Assembly: GCA_910579935.1 (NCBI GenBank)
Contig: CAJTVQ010000017.1
Location: forward strand, 1 to 64,000
Source of the DNA: an uncultured Lachnospiraceae bacterium
GTDB taxonomy: Bacteria > Bacillota > Clostridia > Lachnospirales > Lachnospiraceae
DNA length: 64,000 nucleotides
Direction of reading: 5' to 3'
The position numbers and the translations under genes were made by a program. Every line of letters begins with the position of its first letter. Position 1 is the stretch's first letter. This document shows positions 7,802-16,365 of this stretch, in pieces. Under the pieces are notes generated by a model. The model searched no databases, was not told the origin of the DNA, and saw only the letters and a list, made by a program, of their open reading frames with translations.

Positions 7802-8495
7802 AATTGCCGTCCTGTCGGATACGCATGGCCGGCTGCGCCGGGAGGTCGCGGAGGTGCTGGAAACCTGTGAAGTGATCCTGCATGCGGGAGATATCAACAG
7901 ACGCAGCACATTGGAAGAACTGGAACGGATCGCGCCGGTGTATGCGGTACGCGGAAACGGTGATAAGGGATGGGCCGAAGGAATGGCAAAGGAACTGGAG
8001 ACAATGCTTTTCGGCCTGCATATTTGTATGATACATGACAGGAAGGAATGGAAAGGAAATCCGGAAGGAAAGGATCTGATTATCTGCGGGCATACCCATA
8101 GATATGAGGAGAAAAGGGTGAAGGGAACGCTTTTTTTTAATCCCGGAAGCTGCGGTCCCAGACGGTTCCGCCTTCCGGTGACCATGGCGGTGCTGGAAGT
8201 ACAGGAAGAGACGGGAGAATGGAAGATAGAAAAAATTGACCTGACGGAGAAAGTGGAGCGTGCGGCAGGACCGACCGGGCTGGAGGAAGGGAATCTGAAG
8301 CAGATGGTGGAAGCCATTCTTAAGGAAATGAGGGCAGGCCGCAGGGTGGATGTAATTGCCGGCCGGTTAGGGGTGGAAAGGGGATTTGTAGAGCAGGTAT
8401 GCAGAATCTATGTGACGCATCCGGGTGTGGATGCGCAGGGGATTGTAAATAAAATGGAAGTAAGCGAGTTGTTTGAACACAGAGCAGGGCATTGA
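7785..8495 (+). CDS. YfcE/MJ0936-type metallophosphoesterase with extra C-terminal domain
   Basis: 236 residues from the ATG at 7785, preceded by GGAGGGGG. All metal-binding motifs are present: LSDTHG, HAGDIN, RGNGD and CGHTHRYE, ending in the family's NPGSCGPRR. Members hydrolyse phosphodiesters in the cytosol. The family usually ends near residue 160-170. Here about 70 residues follow (EEGNLKQMVEAILKEMRAG onward) that look helical and end in a segment resembling a helix-turn-helix (VDVIAGRLGVERGFVEQVC). The gene overlaps ogt and is followed closely by rhaD. Confidence 0.88.
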   Translation: MGNVHRIAVLSDTHGRLRREVAEVLETCEVILHAGDINRRSTLEELERIAPVYAVRGNGDKGWAEGMAKELETMLFGLHICMIHDRKEWKGNPEGKDLIICGHTHRYEEKRVKGTLFFNPGSCGPRRFRLPVTMAVLEVQEETGEWKIEKIDLTEKVERAAGPTGLEEGNLKQMVEAILKEMRAGRRVDVIAGRLGVERGFVEQVCRIYVTHPGVDAQGIVNKMEVSELFEHRAGH

Positions 8496-8523
8496 AATTC
8501 TTTCATATTATAAGGAGGTTTTT

Positions 8524-9381
8524 ATGAGGATATTAGACACAAAATTTGTCAGGGGATTCATCAAAATGGCGGACGACGGTTTTCAGCAGGGGTGGCATGA
8601 AAGGAACGGGGGAAATTTGTCCTACCGCCTGAAACCGGAGGAAGTAGAGGAAATCAGGCCGAGGCTGCATGAAAACGGGAAGTGGACGCCGATCGGGGTG
8701 GCGACTCCGGGGCTGGCAGGAGAGTATTTTCTTGTAACGGGGAGCGGAAAATATTTCAGAAATATCATCGTGGACCCGGAAGCATGCATTTCCATCATAG
8801 AGCTGGATGAGAAAGGCGAAAATTACCGTCTGCGCTGGGGGCTGGTGGAAGGCGGGGTTCCGACCAGCGAACTTCCGACCCATCTGATGAACCACGAGGT
8901 GAAAAAGCGTGTGACGGGCGGAAAGCATCGTGTGATCTACCATGCGCATACTACGAATATCATTGCACTGACCTTTATCCTGCCTTTGGTGGACGAGGTA
9001 TTTACAAGGGAACTCTGGGAGGCCGCAACGGAATGTCCGGTGGTCTTTCCGCAGGGGGTCGGCGTGGTAAACTGGATGGTTCCCGGCGGGCGTGAGATCG
9101 CAGTGGCGACGAGTAAGCTGATGGAACAGTATGATGTGGCCATATGGGCGCACCACGGGATGTTCTGTTCCGGAGAGGATTTCGATTTGACGTTCGGATT
9201 ACTGCATACCGTGGAGAAATCGGCGGAAATCCTGATCAAGGTTTATTCCGTAGTGCCTAAGAAGCTTCAGACCATTACGGCGGATAACTTCAGGGCGGTC
9301 GGAAAAGCATTCCATGTGGAGCTTCCGGAGAAGTTTTTGTTTGAGAAGCCTGGGTTTATGGTCGGGGAGGAAGGAAAGTAG
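8524..9381 (+). CDS. rhaD: Rhamnulose-1-phosphate aldolase
   Basis: 285 residues from the ATG at 8524, which has TAAGGAGG seven bases upstream. It is a zinc class II aldolase closest to RhaD: the N-terminal GWHERNGGNLSYRL block is characteristic, with zinc ligands in YHAHTTN and AHHGMF. It cleaves L-rhamnulose-1-P to DHAP and L-lactaldehyde in the cytosol. Lactaldehyde reduction supplies 1,2-propanediol to the microcompartment encoded 2.4 kb downstream. No encapsulation peptide is visible at either end, unlike the fuculose-type aldolase at 20578, so this step is likely outside the shell. Confidence 0.88.
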   Translation: MRILDTKFVRGFIKMADDGFQQGWHERNGGNLSYRLKPEEVEEIRPRLHENGKWTPIGVATPGLAGEYFLVTGSGKYFRNIIVDPEACISIIELDEKGENYRLRWGLVEGGVPTSELPTHLMNHEVKKRVTGGKHRVIYHAHTTNIIALTFILPLVDEVFTRELWEAATECPVVFPQGVGVVNWMVPGGREIAVATSKLMEQYDVAIWAHHGMFCSGEDFDLTFGLLHTVEKSAEILIKVYSVVPKKLQTITADNFRAVGKAFHVELPEKFLFEKPGFMVGEEGK

Positions 9382-9426
9382 TCTGCCCAAACGATACCGG
9401 GTATAAAAAGAGAAGAGGAAATTGAG

Positions 9427-10341
9427 ATGGCAATAGTTACGGTGTTTTTTCAGATGCTTTCGTTGCTTATAATGATCGGAACGGGGTATTTTGTCACGAA
9501 GACAGGGATGATGGATGAACATACAAACGGGCAGATGTCGAAGATGATCGTCAACGTGTTCAATCCGATGCTGGTTTTTTCGAGTGCGGTGAATTCCGTC
9601 GGGCTGGTTTCTTTGGATACGATGGGGATAGTAGGACTGATCGCGGCCGGGATGTTTTTGGTATTCATTGTTTTCGGTATGATTCTTTCACCTTTCTTTG
9701 ATAAGGATTCCGGACAGCGGAAAATCTTTCAGATGATGTTTGTTTTTTCCAATCTCGGATTTATCGGAATACCGGTAGTTACAAGTATTCTGGGGGCGGA
9801 ATATGTGGTTTATGTGACGGAGTTTCTGCTGGTTTACACGATTGTCTTTTATACCTACGGGATAACGCTGATGAATGGGAAGTTTTCTTTGGCTTCTCTG
9901 AAAGAAATGATAAATCCGGGGACCGTGTGCAGTGTGGCGGCCTTGGCAGTGATCCTGTTTGAAGTTCAGCTGCCGGATTTTTTGAAGATAGCAGTGACCT
10001 ATCTGGGGAATGTAACATCGCCGATGGCATTGGTGGCAGTGGGATTTACACTGGCGCATTCGGACCTGAAAAAAATATTCGGGCAGCCCAGGCTGTATGT
10101 GTTTGCGGTGATCAAACTTTTGGCGCTGCCGATGCTCATGCTTCCGGTATTAAAGATGGTAACGGACGATGCGGCGCTGATTCCGGTCTGCATGGTCATG
10201 TTCGGGATGCCGATTGGCAATATGCCGCTGATCTTGGGGAATCAGAAGGGGATTGACGGAAGTACATGCAGCGCGGCGATTATACTGACTACAATACTCT
10301 GCGTGTTTACGGTTCCGCTGCTGCTGGCAGCGGCGGGATAA
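9427..10341 (+). CDS. AEC-family (auxin efflux carrier) transporter
   Basis: 304 residues, almost entirely hydrophobic, with about ten membrane segments in two repeats. The first repeat begins FFQMLSLLIMIGTGYFVTK, the second near residue 165. The family (PF03547) exports or imports small organic acids; the substrate is not evident. It follows rhaD by 45 bases with AAGAGGAAATTGAG upstream, so it may be co-transcribed and carry a product of rhamnose fermentation such as lactate or propionate. That role is inference only. Confidence 0.85.
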   Translation: MAIVTVFFQMLSLLIMIGTGYFVTKTGMMDEHTNGQMSKMIVNVFNPMLVFSSAVNSVGLVSLDTMGIVGLIAAGMFLVFIVFGMILSPFFDKDSGQRKIFQMMFVFSNLGFIGIPVVTSILGAEYVVYVTEFLLVYTIVFYTYGITLMNGKFSLASLKEMINPGTVCSVAALAVILFEVQLPDFLKIAVTYLGNVTSPMALVAVGFTLAHSDLKKIFGQPRLYVFAVIKLLALPMLMLPVLKMVTDDAALIPVCMVMFGMPIGNMPLILGNQKGIDGSTCSAAIILTTILCVFTVPLLLAAAG

Positions 10342-10386
10342 GCAGTCTGTGGTAAGAACTTGTATAGGCAAACAGGAGGTAGAAAA

Positions 10387-10717
10387 ATGGGTTCCGGAAA
10401 GCCGATCATACGTCAGATTGCGTGGATATCACTTATTCCGCAGGCGATCATCCTGATTGTTTTGATTGTTATGGCAAACTTGATATTCGGGGTATCTTCT
10501 CCGGCTTCTGACGTGGTAATACTTTTATATTTTCTTTATCCGCTGATTTCAAGGCAGCTGGTGGCACGCAGCCACCGGAGAGGTATGAGGTTTTTTAAAG
10601 CGGGTGATTATATCCATGCCATTGATGAATTTGAAAAAAGCTATCATTTTTTTGGAACAGTTTCCGGACAGCGGAATGGCGAAAGCGGCATTACAAATGT
10701 TGGCTTCGGTTCGATGA
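10387..10717 (+). pseudogene. Small membrane protein with TPR-like tail, frameshifted at a T7 run
   Basis: The ATG at 10387 has AGGAGG upstream. The frame encodes two hydrophobic segments (ISLIPQAIILIVLIVMANLI and a second near residue 40-55) followed by a TPR-like stretch RFFKAGDYIHAIDEFEKSYH. At the homopolymer 10647-10653 (TTTTTTT) the meaningful frame changes: in the +1 frame comes EQFPDSGMAKAALQMLASVR and a stop at 10715, a proper TPR end. As written the ORF instead runs to 10890 in antisense of the PHP gene. A one-base slip in the T-run would restore a protein of about 109 residues. It may be a true pseudogene, a phase-variable gene or a sequencing error. Confidence 0.6.
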
Positions 10718-10751
10718 ACGGCAGAGCAGAGTATGTGTTTGCGGTAAACCA

Positions 10752-11492
10752 CTACAGATTATGCCGCGTTCTGTTCCGATACAGAAAGGAGAGTAATTTT
10801 TCCGCAGAAGTATTGAGGATCAGCTCCATGGGAAAATCCGTTTCACGGACGAGTTTCATGGCGTATTTAAAATTACCGATATTGATATGACCGTGGCTGT
10901 CACTGGAAAGGAGTACCGGATAGCGGTACTTTCTGCATAATTCCAGTATCGTGCGGTCATTTTCGTTTGTTTCGCCCCGATAGCCGCCGGGGGCGAGGGA
11001 AGCGTTGTTGATTTCAAGGAGAACATGATGATCCATGGCGGCTTCCGTCAGGCGGCGGTAATCCACGGGATATCTTGAGTCATCGGGATGGGCGATGATA
11101 TGGATATGCGGATTTGCCATTGCGTGAATGTATGCATCGGTATGGTCGCCGGTGTTTTTTTCTGTATGGAAGCAGGGGGGATGGATGCCTGCCAGGCAAT
11201 AGTCCAGCTGCACCCGGATGGTTTCCGGCAGGTCGAGACTGCCGGACGCATCTAAAATGTTGGCTTCCGCACCGTACAGTATGCGTATGCCCATACGCAC
11301 GGAAGGGGCGTGGGACAGACCGCGGAAATAAGAAAGAGTGCAGGAATGCGGCATGGCGGGACCGTGCTCGCTGATGCCAAGCATCTTAATGCCTCTTTTC
11401 GCCGCATGCCGCGCCATGGTTGTAATGGTGTCCGCAGTATAGTGCCCGCTGGCAATGCTGTGGGTATGGATATCTGATTCAAAGGCAGTCAT
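10752..11492 (-). CDS. PHP-domain phosphatase (YcdX-like)
   Basis: 246 residues. The metal-binding motifs of the PHP superfamily are all seen: DIHTHSIASGHY at the N-terminus, SEHGP, a Glu in LYGAEANI, the HIIAHPDD segment and SSDSHGH near the C-terminus. The fold matches the YcdX group of zinc phosphatases. The substrate is unknown; histidinol phosphatase is possible but the short length and N-terminal context favour YcdX. It is convergent with the frameshifted gene at 10387 and divergent from the microcompartment promoter. TGAAGGAGGATT precedes its start on the minus strand. Confidence 0.85.
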   Translation of the reverse strand: MTAFESDIHTHSIASGHYTADTITTMARHAAKRGIKMLGISEHGPAMPHSCTLSYFRGLSHAPSVRMGIRILYGAEANILDASGSLDLPETIRVQLDYCLAGIHPPCFHTEKNTGDHTDAYIHAMANPHIHIIAHPDDSRYPVDYRRLTEAAMDHHVLLEINNASLAPGGYRGETNENDRTILELCRKYRYPVLLSSDSHGHINIGNFKYAMKLVRETDFPMELILNTSAEKLLSFLYRNRTRHNL

Positions 11493-11624
11493 GGAAATCC
11501 TCCTTCAGGGGAAACTCTCTAATCAAACATTCGGTGGAAAAATACACAAGGAAATATTTTATGGAATAAATTTCAGGAAGGTACTGAAATAAAATATATC
11601 ACAAGGCCATACTAACATGAAACC

Positions 11625-11651
11625 AACATAAAAACAATAACAAGTATGTTG
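11625..11651 (+). promoter_or_regulatory. Composite motif shared with the second GRM promoter, candidate operator
   Basis: AACATAAAAACAA, eight bases, then ATGTTG, ending six bases before the -35 box. The same layout (AACACAAAAACAA, eight bases, ATGTTG) occurs at 20467-20493. A/C-rich CAACA-type repeats are typical of DeoR-family sites, and a DeoR gene closes the locus, so it is the inferred regulator. Confidence 0.55.
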
Positions 11652-11657
11652 TATTTA

Positions 11658-11686
11658 TTGACTTTCAATAGAGGAACGTTTATAAT
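11658..11686 (+). promoter_or_regulatory. Promoter of the glycyl radical enzyme operon
   Basis: TTGACT (11658-11663), exactly 17 bases, TATAAT (11681-11686): a near-consensus sigma-A promoter 125 bases before the enzyme start. The rest of the 11493-11810 gap holds the operator-like motif and no gene. Confidence 0.75.
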
Positions 11687-11810
11687 AAGATACAAAAGAA
11701 AGATTAGGATGAAAAGAAATAAGAAACTTAAGAAAATAAACAAGAGGTATAGGTAAAAGCGTCAGGAAAAGCGGCAGCAGCCGGATGGGCGGGAAGCGGA
11801 AGGAGAAATT

Positions 11811-14348
11811 ATGGGATTGTACCAATATGAGATTGCGGATATTAAAAAGACAGACCGGATTGACCGGCTGATTTCCAATCTGTTTGCGAAAATGCCGGAG
11901 ATTGAATCGGCAAGGGCGAAGCTGATCACGGAATCTTATCGGAGGACGGAAGCAGAACCAATGATTCTGCGCAGGGCGAAAGCTTTTGTCCATATTTTAG
12001 AGAATATTCCCATTATCATCAGGGAGGACGAGCTGGTAGTCGGCAGCAGTACCATTGCCCCGAGGGGATGCCAGACGTATCCGGAGTTTTCCTATGAATG
12101 GCTGGAAGCGGAATTTGATACGGTGGCAGTCCGCAGCGCAGATCCTTTTTACATATCGGAAGAAGCAAAACGTGAAATAAAGGAGGCGGACCGCTACTGG
12201 AAAGGAAAAACCACCAGTGAGCTGGCAACCTCCTATATGGCGCCGGAGACTCTGACGGCGATGGAGCACAATATGTTTACACCGGGCAATTATTTTTATA
12301 ACGGCGTGGGACATGTGACCGTACAGTATGAAAAAGTGCTTGCCATAGGGTTTGAAGGCATCCGTGCGGAAGCGGAGCGGCTTTTGGCGGAGTGTGACAT
12401 GGGAGATGGGGATTATGCCCGCAGATCCCGTTTTCTGCAGGCGGTTATCTTAAGCTGTAACGGGGTGATTGCCTATGCCGGACGTTATGCCGCGCTGGCA
12501 GAGGAAATGGCTTCCAGCTGCGGGGATGCGGCAAGGAAAGCGGAACTTCTGCAGATCAGTGCAAATTGCAGGAAAGTACCGGCGAAGGGGGCGGAGACGT
12601 TTTATGAAGCCTGCCAGTCTTTTTGGTTCGTACAGCAGCTTTTGCAGTTGGAATCCAGCGGACATTCCATTTCGCCGGGACGGTTTGACCAGTATATGTA
12701 TCCGTATTATGAAAGGGACAGGAAAAACGGGACGCTGAGCAGGGAATTTGCGCAGGAACTGATGGACTGCATCTGGGTGAAGCTGAACGATCTGAATAAG
12801 TGCAGGGATGCGGTTTCGGCGGAAGGCTTCGCCGGATACAGCCTGTTCCAGAACCTGATTGCGGGGGGACAGAACGGAGATGGGGTGGATGTGACCAACG
12901 ATCTGTCCTTTATGTGCATCCAGGCTTCCATGCATGTGCAGCTTCCCCAACCTTCTTTTTCCGTGCGCGTGTGGAACGGTTCGCCTCATGAATTTTTGAT
13001 CAGGGCGGCGGAACTGACGAGAACGGGAGTGGGACTGCCTGCTTATTATAACGACGAGGTGATCATTCCGGCGCTGGTGAGCCGCGGGCTGACTCTTCAG
13101 GATGCGCGGGAATACAATATCATCGGCTGTGTGGAGCCACAGAAGGCGGGAAAGACGGAAGGGTGGCATGATGCGGCGTTTTTCAATATGTGCCGGCCTT
13201 TGGAACTGGTTTTTTCACAGGGCATGGATAAAGGTGTGCAGGTAGGACTGCCGACCAGGCCAGTGGAAGAGATGCAGGATTTTGAAGAATTTTACAACGC
13301 TTATAAAGAGCAGATGAATTATATGATTAAGTTATTGGTCAATGCAGACAATGCCATCGACGCGGCACATGCCCAAAGGTGTCCGCTGCCGTTCCTTTCC
13401 TGTATGGTGGACGACTGCATGAAGCGGGGATTGTCGGTGCAGGAGGGCGGCGCAGTATATAATTTCACGGGTCCCCAGGGCTTCGGCGTGGCCAATATGG
13501 CGGATTCCCTGTATGCAGTGAAAACCCTCGTGTTTGAGGAACATAAGGCGACACTGAAGGAGTTCAGGGAAGCGCTGGCAACGAATTACGGGAAGGGTCT
13601 GACCAGAGAAATGGCAGGGGATATGACCGCCCGTATTGCCGCGGGTCTGAAAGCGGAAGGACAGGAAATCGGTGAGAAGGAGGTTACCGTCATTATGAAA
13701 ACGGTGATGGAGGCTTCCGAAATGCCTGCGGTAAAGGAGAAGGGGGAGCGGTTATTAAAACTGATAGAAGGAGTTCCCAAGTTTGGAAATGACATTCCCG
13801 AAGTGGATGCGTTTGCAAGGGATGTGGCATATACCTATACGAGACCGTTGCAGGAATATAAGAATCCAAGAGGCGGTATTTTCCAGGCAGGGCTCTACCC
13901 GGTATCCGCCAATGTGCCGTTAGGCGCGCAGACCGGAGCGACACCGGACGGAAGGCTGGCGGGTACCCCGGTGGCGGACGGAGTGTCTCCATCCGCGGGA
14001 AAGGATGTCAACGGCCCTACGGCGGCGGCAAATTCAGTGGCAAGGCTGGATCATTTTATCGCTTCCAACGGGACGCTGTTTAATCAGAAATTCCATCCTT
14101 CGGCGCTGAGCGGAAGGGAGGGGTTGGAGAAGTTCGTGGCTCTGATCCGTGCGTATTTTGACCAGAAGGGCAGCCATATGCAGTTCAATGTGGTCAGCCG
14201 GGAAACGCTGCTGGATGCGCAGAAGAATCCGGAGAAATACAAGCATCTGGTGGTGCGGGTGGCAGGTTACAGTGCGCTGTTTACCACGTTGTCCCGTTCT
14301 TTGCAGGACGATATCATCAACCGGACGGAACAGGGATTTAATTATTGA
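11811..14348 (+). CDS. B12-independent 1,2-propanediol dehydratase (glycyl radical enzyme)
   Basis: 845 residues, the normal length of the PFL/glycerol dehydratase branch. The thiyl-radical Cys is in NIIGCVEPQKAG (about residue 441), shared by diol dehydratases and choline lyase, and the C-terminal glycyl radical site is RVAGYSALF (about residue 818). It abstracts hydrogen from the diol and eliminates water, giving propionaldehyde. Assignment to propanediol rather than glycerol or choline rests on context: the locus carries a fuculose-type aldolase and the GRM5 gene order, with rhaD nearby. No extra N-terminal encapsulation helix is obvious. GGAAGGAG precedes the ATG. It must be activated by the next gene product and is oxygen-labile. 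Confidence 0.88.
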   Translation: MGLYQYEIADIKKTDRIDRLISNLFAKMPEIESARAKLITESYRRTEAEPMILRRAKAFVHILENIPIIIREDELVVGSSTIAPRGCQTYPEFSYEWLEAEFDTVAVRSADPFYISEEAKREIKEADRYWKGKTTSELATSYMAPETLTAMEHNMFTPGNYFYNGVGHVTVQYEKVLAIGFEGIRAEAERLLAECDMGDGDYARRSRFLQAVILSCNGVIAYAGRYAALAEEMASSCGDAARKAELLQISANCRKVPAKGAETFYEACQSFWFVQQLLQLESSGHSISPGRFDQYMYPYYERDRKNGTLSREFAQELMDCIWVKLNDLNKCRDAVSAEGFAGYSLFQNLIAGGQNGDGVDVTNDLSFMCIQASMHVQLPQPSFSVRVWNGSPHEFLIRAAELTRTGVGLPAYYNDEVIIPALVSRGLTLQDAREYNIIGCVEPQKAGKTEGWHDAAFFNMCRPLELVFSQGMDKGVQVGLPTRPVEEMQDFEEFYNAYKEQMNYMIKLLVNADNAIDAAHAQRCPLPFLSCMVDDCMKRGLSVQEGGAVYNFTGPQGFGVANMADSLYAVKTLVFEEHKATLKEFREALATNYGKGLTREMAGDMTARIAAGLKAEGQEIGEKEVTVIMKTVMEASEMPAVKEKGERLLKLIEGVPKFGNDIPEVDAFARDVAYTYTRPLQEYKNPRGGIFQAGLYPVSANVPLGAQTGATPDGRLAGTPVADGVSPSAGKDVNGPTAAANSVARLDHFIASNGTLFNQKFHPSALSGREGLEKFVALIRAYFDQKGSHMQFNVVSRETLLDAQKNPEKYKHLVVRVAGYSALFTTLSRSLQDDIINRTEQGFNY

Positions 14349-14409
14349 CAGGCATGACCGTCTGGAATCGTTTTTGAAAGACAAATGACGGGAAAGAAAG
14401 GAAAACGGA

Positions 14410-15204
14410 ATGGAAAATTACAGACAGACCATAGGACGTATTTTCGATATCCAGAAATTTTCCATCCATGACGGGGACGGAATCCGGACGATTGTGTTTC
14501 TGAAAGGCTGCGTCCTGCGGTGCCGCTGGTGCTGTAATCCGGAATCGCAGGAATATGCCATCCAGACTATGAAGGTAGCGGGAGAAGAGAAAATCATCGG
14601 GCGGGATGTGACAGTGGATGAAGTGATGAAAACGGTGGAGCAGGACCGGCCTTATTACTACCGTTCCGGCGGAGGGCTGACGCTGTCCGGCGGTGAAAGT
14701 CTCTGCCAGCCTGAATTTGCCAAAAATCTTCTGCGGGCGGCGAAGGAAAGCGGTATCAGCACCGCCATGGAGAGTATGGCATGTGCGGAATATCATGTAA
14801 TAGAAAGTATTCTGCCTTTTTTAGATCAGTACCTTTTGGATATCAAGCATATGAATCCGGCCAGGCATAAGGAATATACAGGGCGTTCCAATGAGCGGAT
14901 GCTGGAAAATGCAAAGAAAATTGCCCGTTCGGGGCAGACCCGTTTGAGCATACGGATTCCCGTGATTCCGACGTTCAATGACAGCGCGGAGGAAATACGG
15001 GAGATTGCCGCATATGCAAAGGAATTGTCAAATGTAGAAAAAATCCACCTGCTTCCTTATCACAGACTGGGACAGGATAAATATGACGGGCTGGGGAGGG
15101 AATATGGGATGAAGGACATTCTCCCGCCGCAGGCGGAGCATATGCAGGAATTAAAAACAGTGGCGGAAGCGGAATCCGGCCTGCCGTGCCAGATCGGAGG
15201 ATGA
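14410..15204 (+). CDS. Glycyl-radical enzyme activating enzyme (radical SAM)
   Basis: 264 residues. The radical-SAM cluster motif CVLRCRWC is at about residues 34-41 after the SIHDGDGIRT leader, with the SAM-binding LSGGE block at about 96. It installs the glycyl radical on the dehydratase encoded 60 bases upstream, using S-adenosylmethionine and an electron from flavodoxin or ferredoxin. Many activases of diol dehydratases and choline lyase have a ferredoxin-like insert with two additional 4Fe-4S clusters after the CxxxCxxC motif. That insert is absent: only about 50 residues with no Cys cluster separate the motif from the GGE block, as in the minimal PFL activase. Confidence 0.9.
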   Translation: MENYRQTIGRIFDIQKFSIHDGDGIRTIVFLKGCVLRCRWCCNPESQEYAIQTMKVAGEEKIIGRDVTVDEVMKTVEQDRPYYYRSGGGLTLSGGESLCQPEFAKNLLRAAKESGISTAMESMACAEYHVIESILPFLDQYLLDIKHMNPARHKEYTGRSNERMLENAKKIARSGQTRLSIRIPVIPTFNDSAEEIREIAAYAKELSNVEKIHLLPYHRLGQDKYDGLGREYGMKDILPPQAEHMQELKTVAEAESGLPCQIGG

Positions 15205-15293
15205 TGAGGCGCAGGTTTTTGCCTGTGCTGTAATGACGGAGCTGTAAACCCTTTATATTTTGCGCGGCAAAGCAGTGTGGAAATGAGGAAGAT

Positions 15294-15680
15294 ATGGGAA
15301 ATAGTGGAAGGAAAGACGATTTATCAACGGAAGGAAAAGCACGGATCGTACAGGAACTGGTACCGGGGAAGCAGATCACCATCGCCCATCTGATCGCCAA
15401 TCCTGACCAGGTGCTGTATGAAAAGCTTGGATTGGATCCAAGTGTGGATTATTCCCGCTCGGCAATAGGGATATTGACCATAAGTCCGGCGGAAACTGCG
15501 GTAATTGCGGCGGATATTGCAATAAAGGCGGCGGGAGTGGAACTTGGGTTTGTGGACCGGTTCAGCGGAACTTTAATCGTAACCGGAACGGTGTCGGAGA
15601 CGGAGGCTGCCCTGAAGGCGGTGCTGGAGTATACGGAGGAGAAGATGGGGTTTGCGGTGTGCGGGCTTACGCGTACCTGA
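15294..15680 (+). CDS. EutS/PduU-type circularly permuted BMC shell protein
   Basis: 128 residues. After a short N-terminal tail comes GKARIVQELVPGKQITIAHL, the beta-barrel-forming N-terminus characteristic of EutS/PduU, and the permuted BMC core (AIGILTISPAETAVIAADIA ... FSGTLIVTGTVSETEAALKAVL). Hexamers of this type form facets with a beta-barrel plug over the pore. It is the third gene of the operon, 90 bases after the activase. Confidence 0.92.
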   Translation: MGNSGRKDDLSTEGKARIVQELVPGKQITIAHLIANPDQVLYEKLGLDPSVDYSRSAIGILTISPAETAVIAADIAIKAAGVELGFVDRFSGTLIVTGTVSETEAALKAVLEYTEEKMGFAVCGLTRT

Positions 15681-15696
15681 CGGAGTGGGATATATT

Positions 15697-16154
15697 ATGT
15701 CAGGGAAGGGGTATGCAGATTCGGTTTTGGAAGTAAGGAACTGTTAAGAAATAAATCTTTACATTTGACTTGTCTGAGTCCGCAAATGCCGCGTTGTCAT
15801 CAGTCGTCGATGCCCGCATCGACTCCATCTTCCGCCTTGCCTTTGTGAACTCATCCTGCGTCAAAGTGTAAAGTTATTTCTTAACAGTTCCTGAGCATTG
15901 GTGCGAATAAACAGGTGGTTGAAGAAATGATAGGAGATGGTAATATGTGTCAGGCACTGATGGAGATTATGGAACCGCAGTTGATGGTTATGAGACAGGA
16001 AGGGATAAAAGAAGGAATAAGAGAAGGGATAAAAGGGACTGTGGATACGCTGAGAGAGTTTGGTCATGGCGATGTGGAGATTAAAAAAGCGGTCATGCAC
16101 AGATATGCGCTTTCCGAGGAGGAAGCGGAAGGATATTTGGATAAGAGGGAATAG
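15697..16154 (+). pseudogene. Short Rpn-tail-like ORF interrupted by a MITE
   Basis: An ATG at 15697 opens a frame that is broken after 13 codons by the element at 15737-15891. Removing the element plus one of the flanking TNA triplets joins the frame exactly: 99 residues ending at 16154. The second half (GIKEGIREGIKGTVDTLREF, then a helical tail with YALSEEEAEGYL) resembles the C-terminal tail of Rpn/PD-(D/E)XK nuclease-type transposase proteins, without their catalytic domain. It is thus either a stand-alone tail protein or a remnant, and now it is split. It carries GGAG 8-12 bases before the first ATG. Confidence 0.65.
15737..15891. mobile_element. 155-bp MITE-like element, copy 1
   Basis: It begins GGAACTGTTAAGAAATAA and ends with its exact reverse complement (18 bp), with weaker symmetry for 15 more bases and a central hairpin GTCGATGC-CC-GCATCGAC. 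Flanks are TAA at left and TGA at right, both fitting a TNA target. It has no coding capacity. It is identical to the copy at 17337-17491 in opposite orientation, so at least one insertion is recent. Confidence 0.85.
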
Positions 16155-16365
16155 GCCTGCTTTTATGACTGAAATGGAGAGGGTAGTGGGGGCGTAAAAA
16201 GAGCATTTGGCATGTAGCCGGATGTTCTTTTGTATTCGTATGAACATTTGGTTTTAAAGGGTTTATCTGCTCCTTGCCGATTTCGGCGGGCAGAAGTATA
16301 ATACTCTTGCTTAAAAATTCTTTTCTGCATACATGCAGATTCTTTTCATGGATAGGGAGAGCCGG

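Noticed and set aside
7376..8317. A 313-residue open frame on the minus strand
   Set aside because: It lies antisense to ogt and the phosphodiesterase gene, both with clear motifs; the translation is Pro/Ser/Arg-rich with no domain.
11811..14348. Choline TMA-lyase (CutC) or glycerol dehydratase identity for the glycyl radical enzyme
   Set aside because: The motif GCVEP is shared, but the locus has fuculose/rhamnulose aldolases and GRM5 order, and lacks cut-type neighbours. Sequence alone does not fully exclude glycerol dehydratase.
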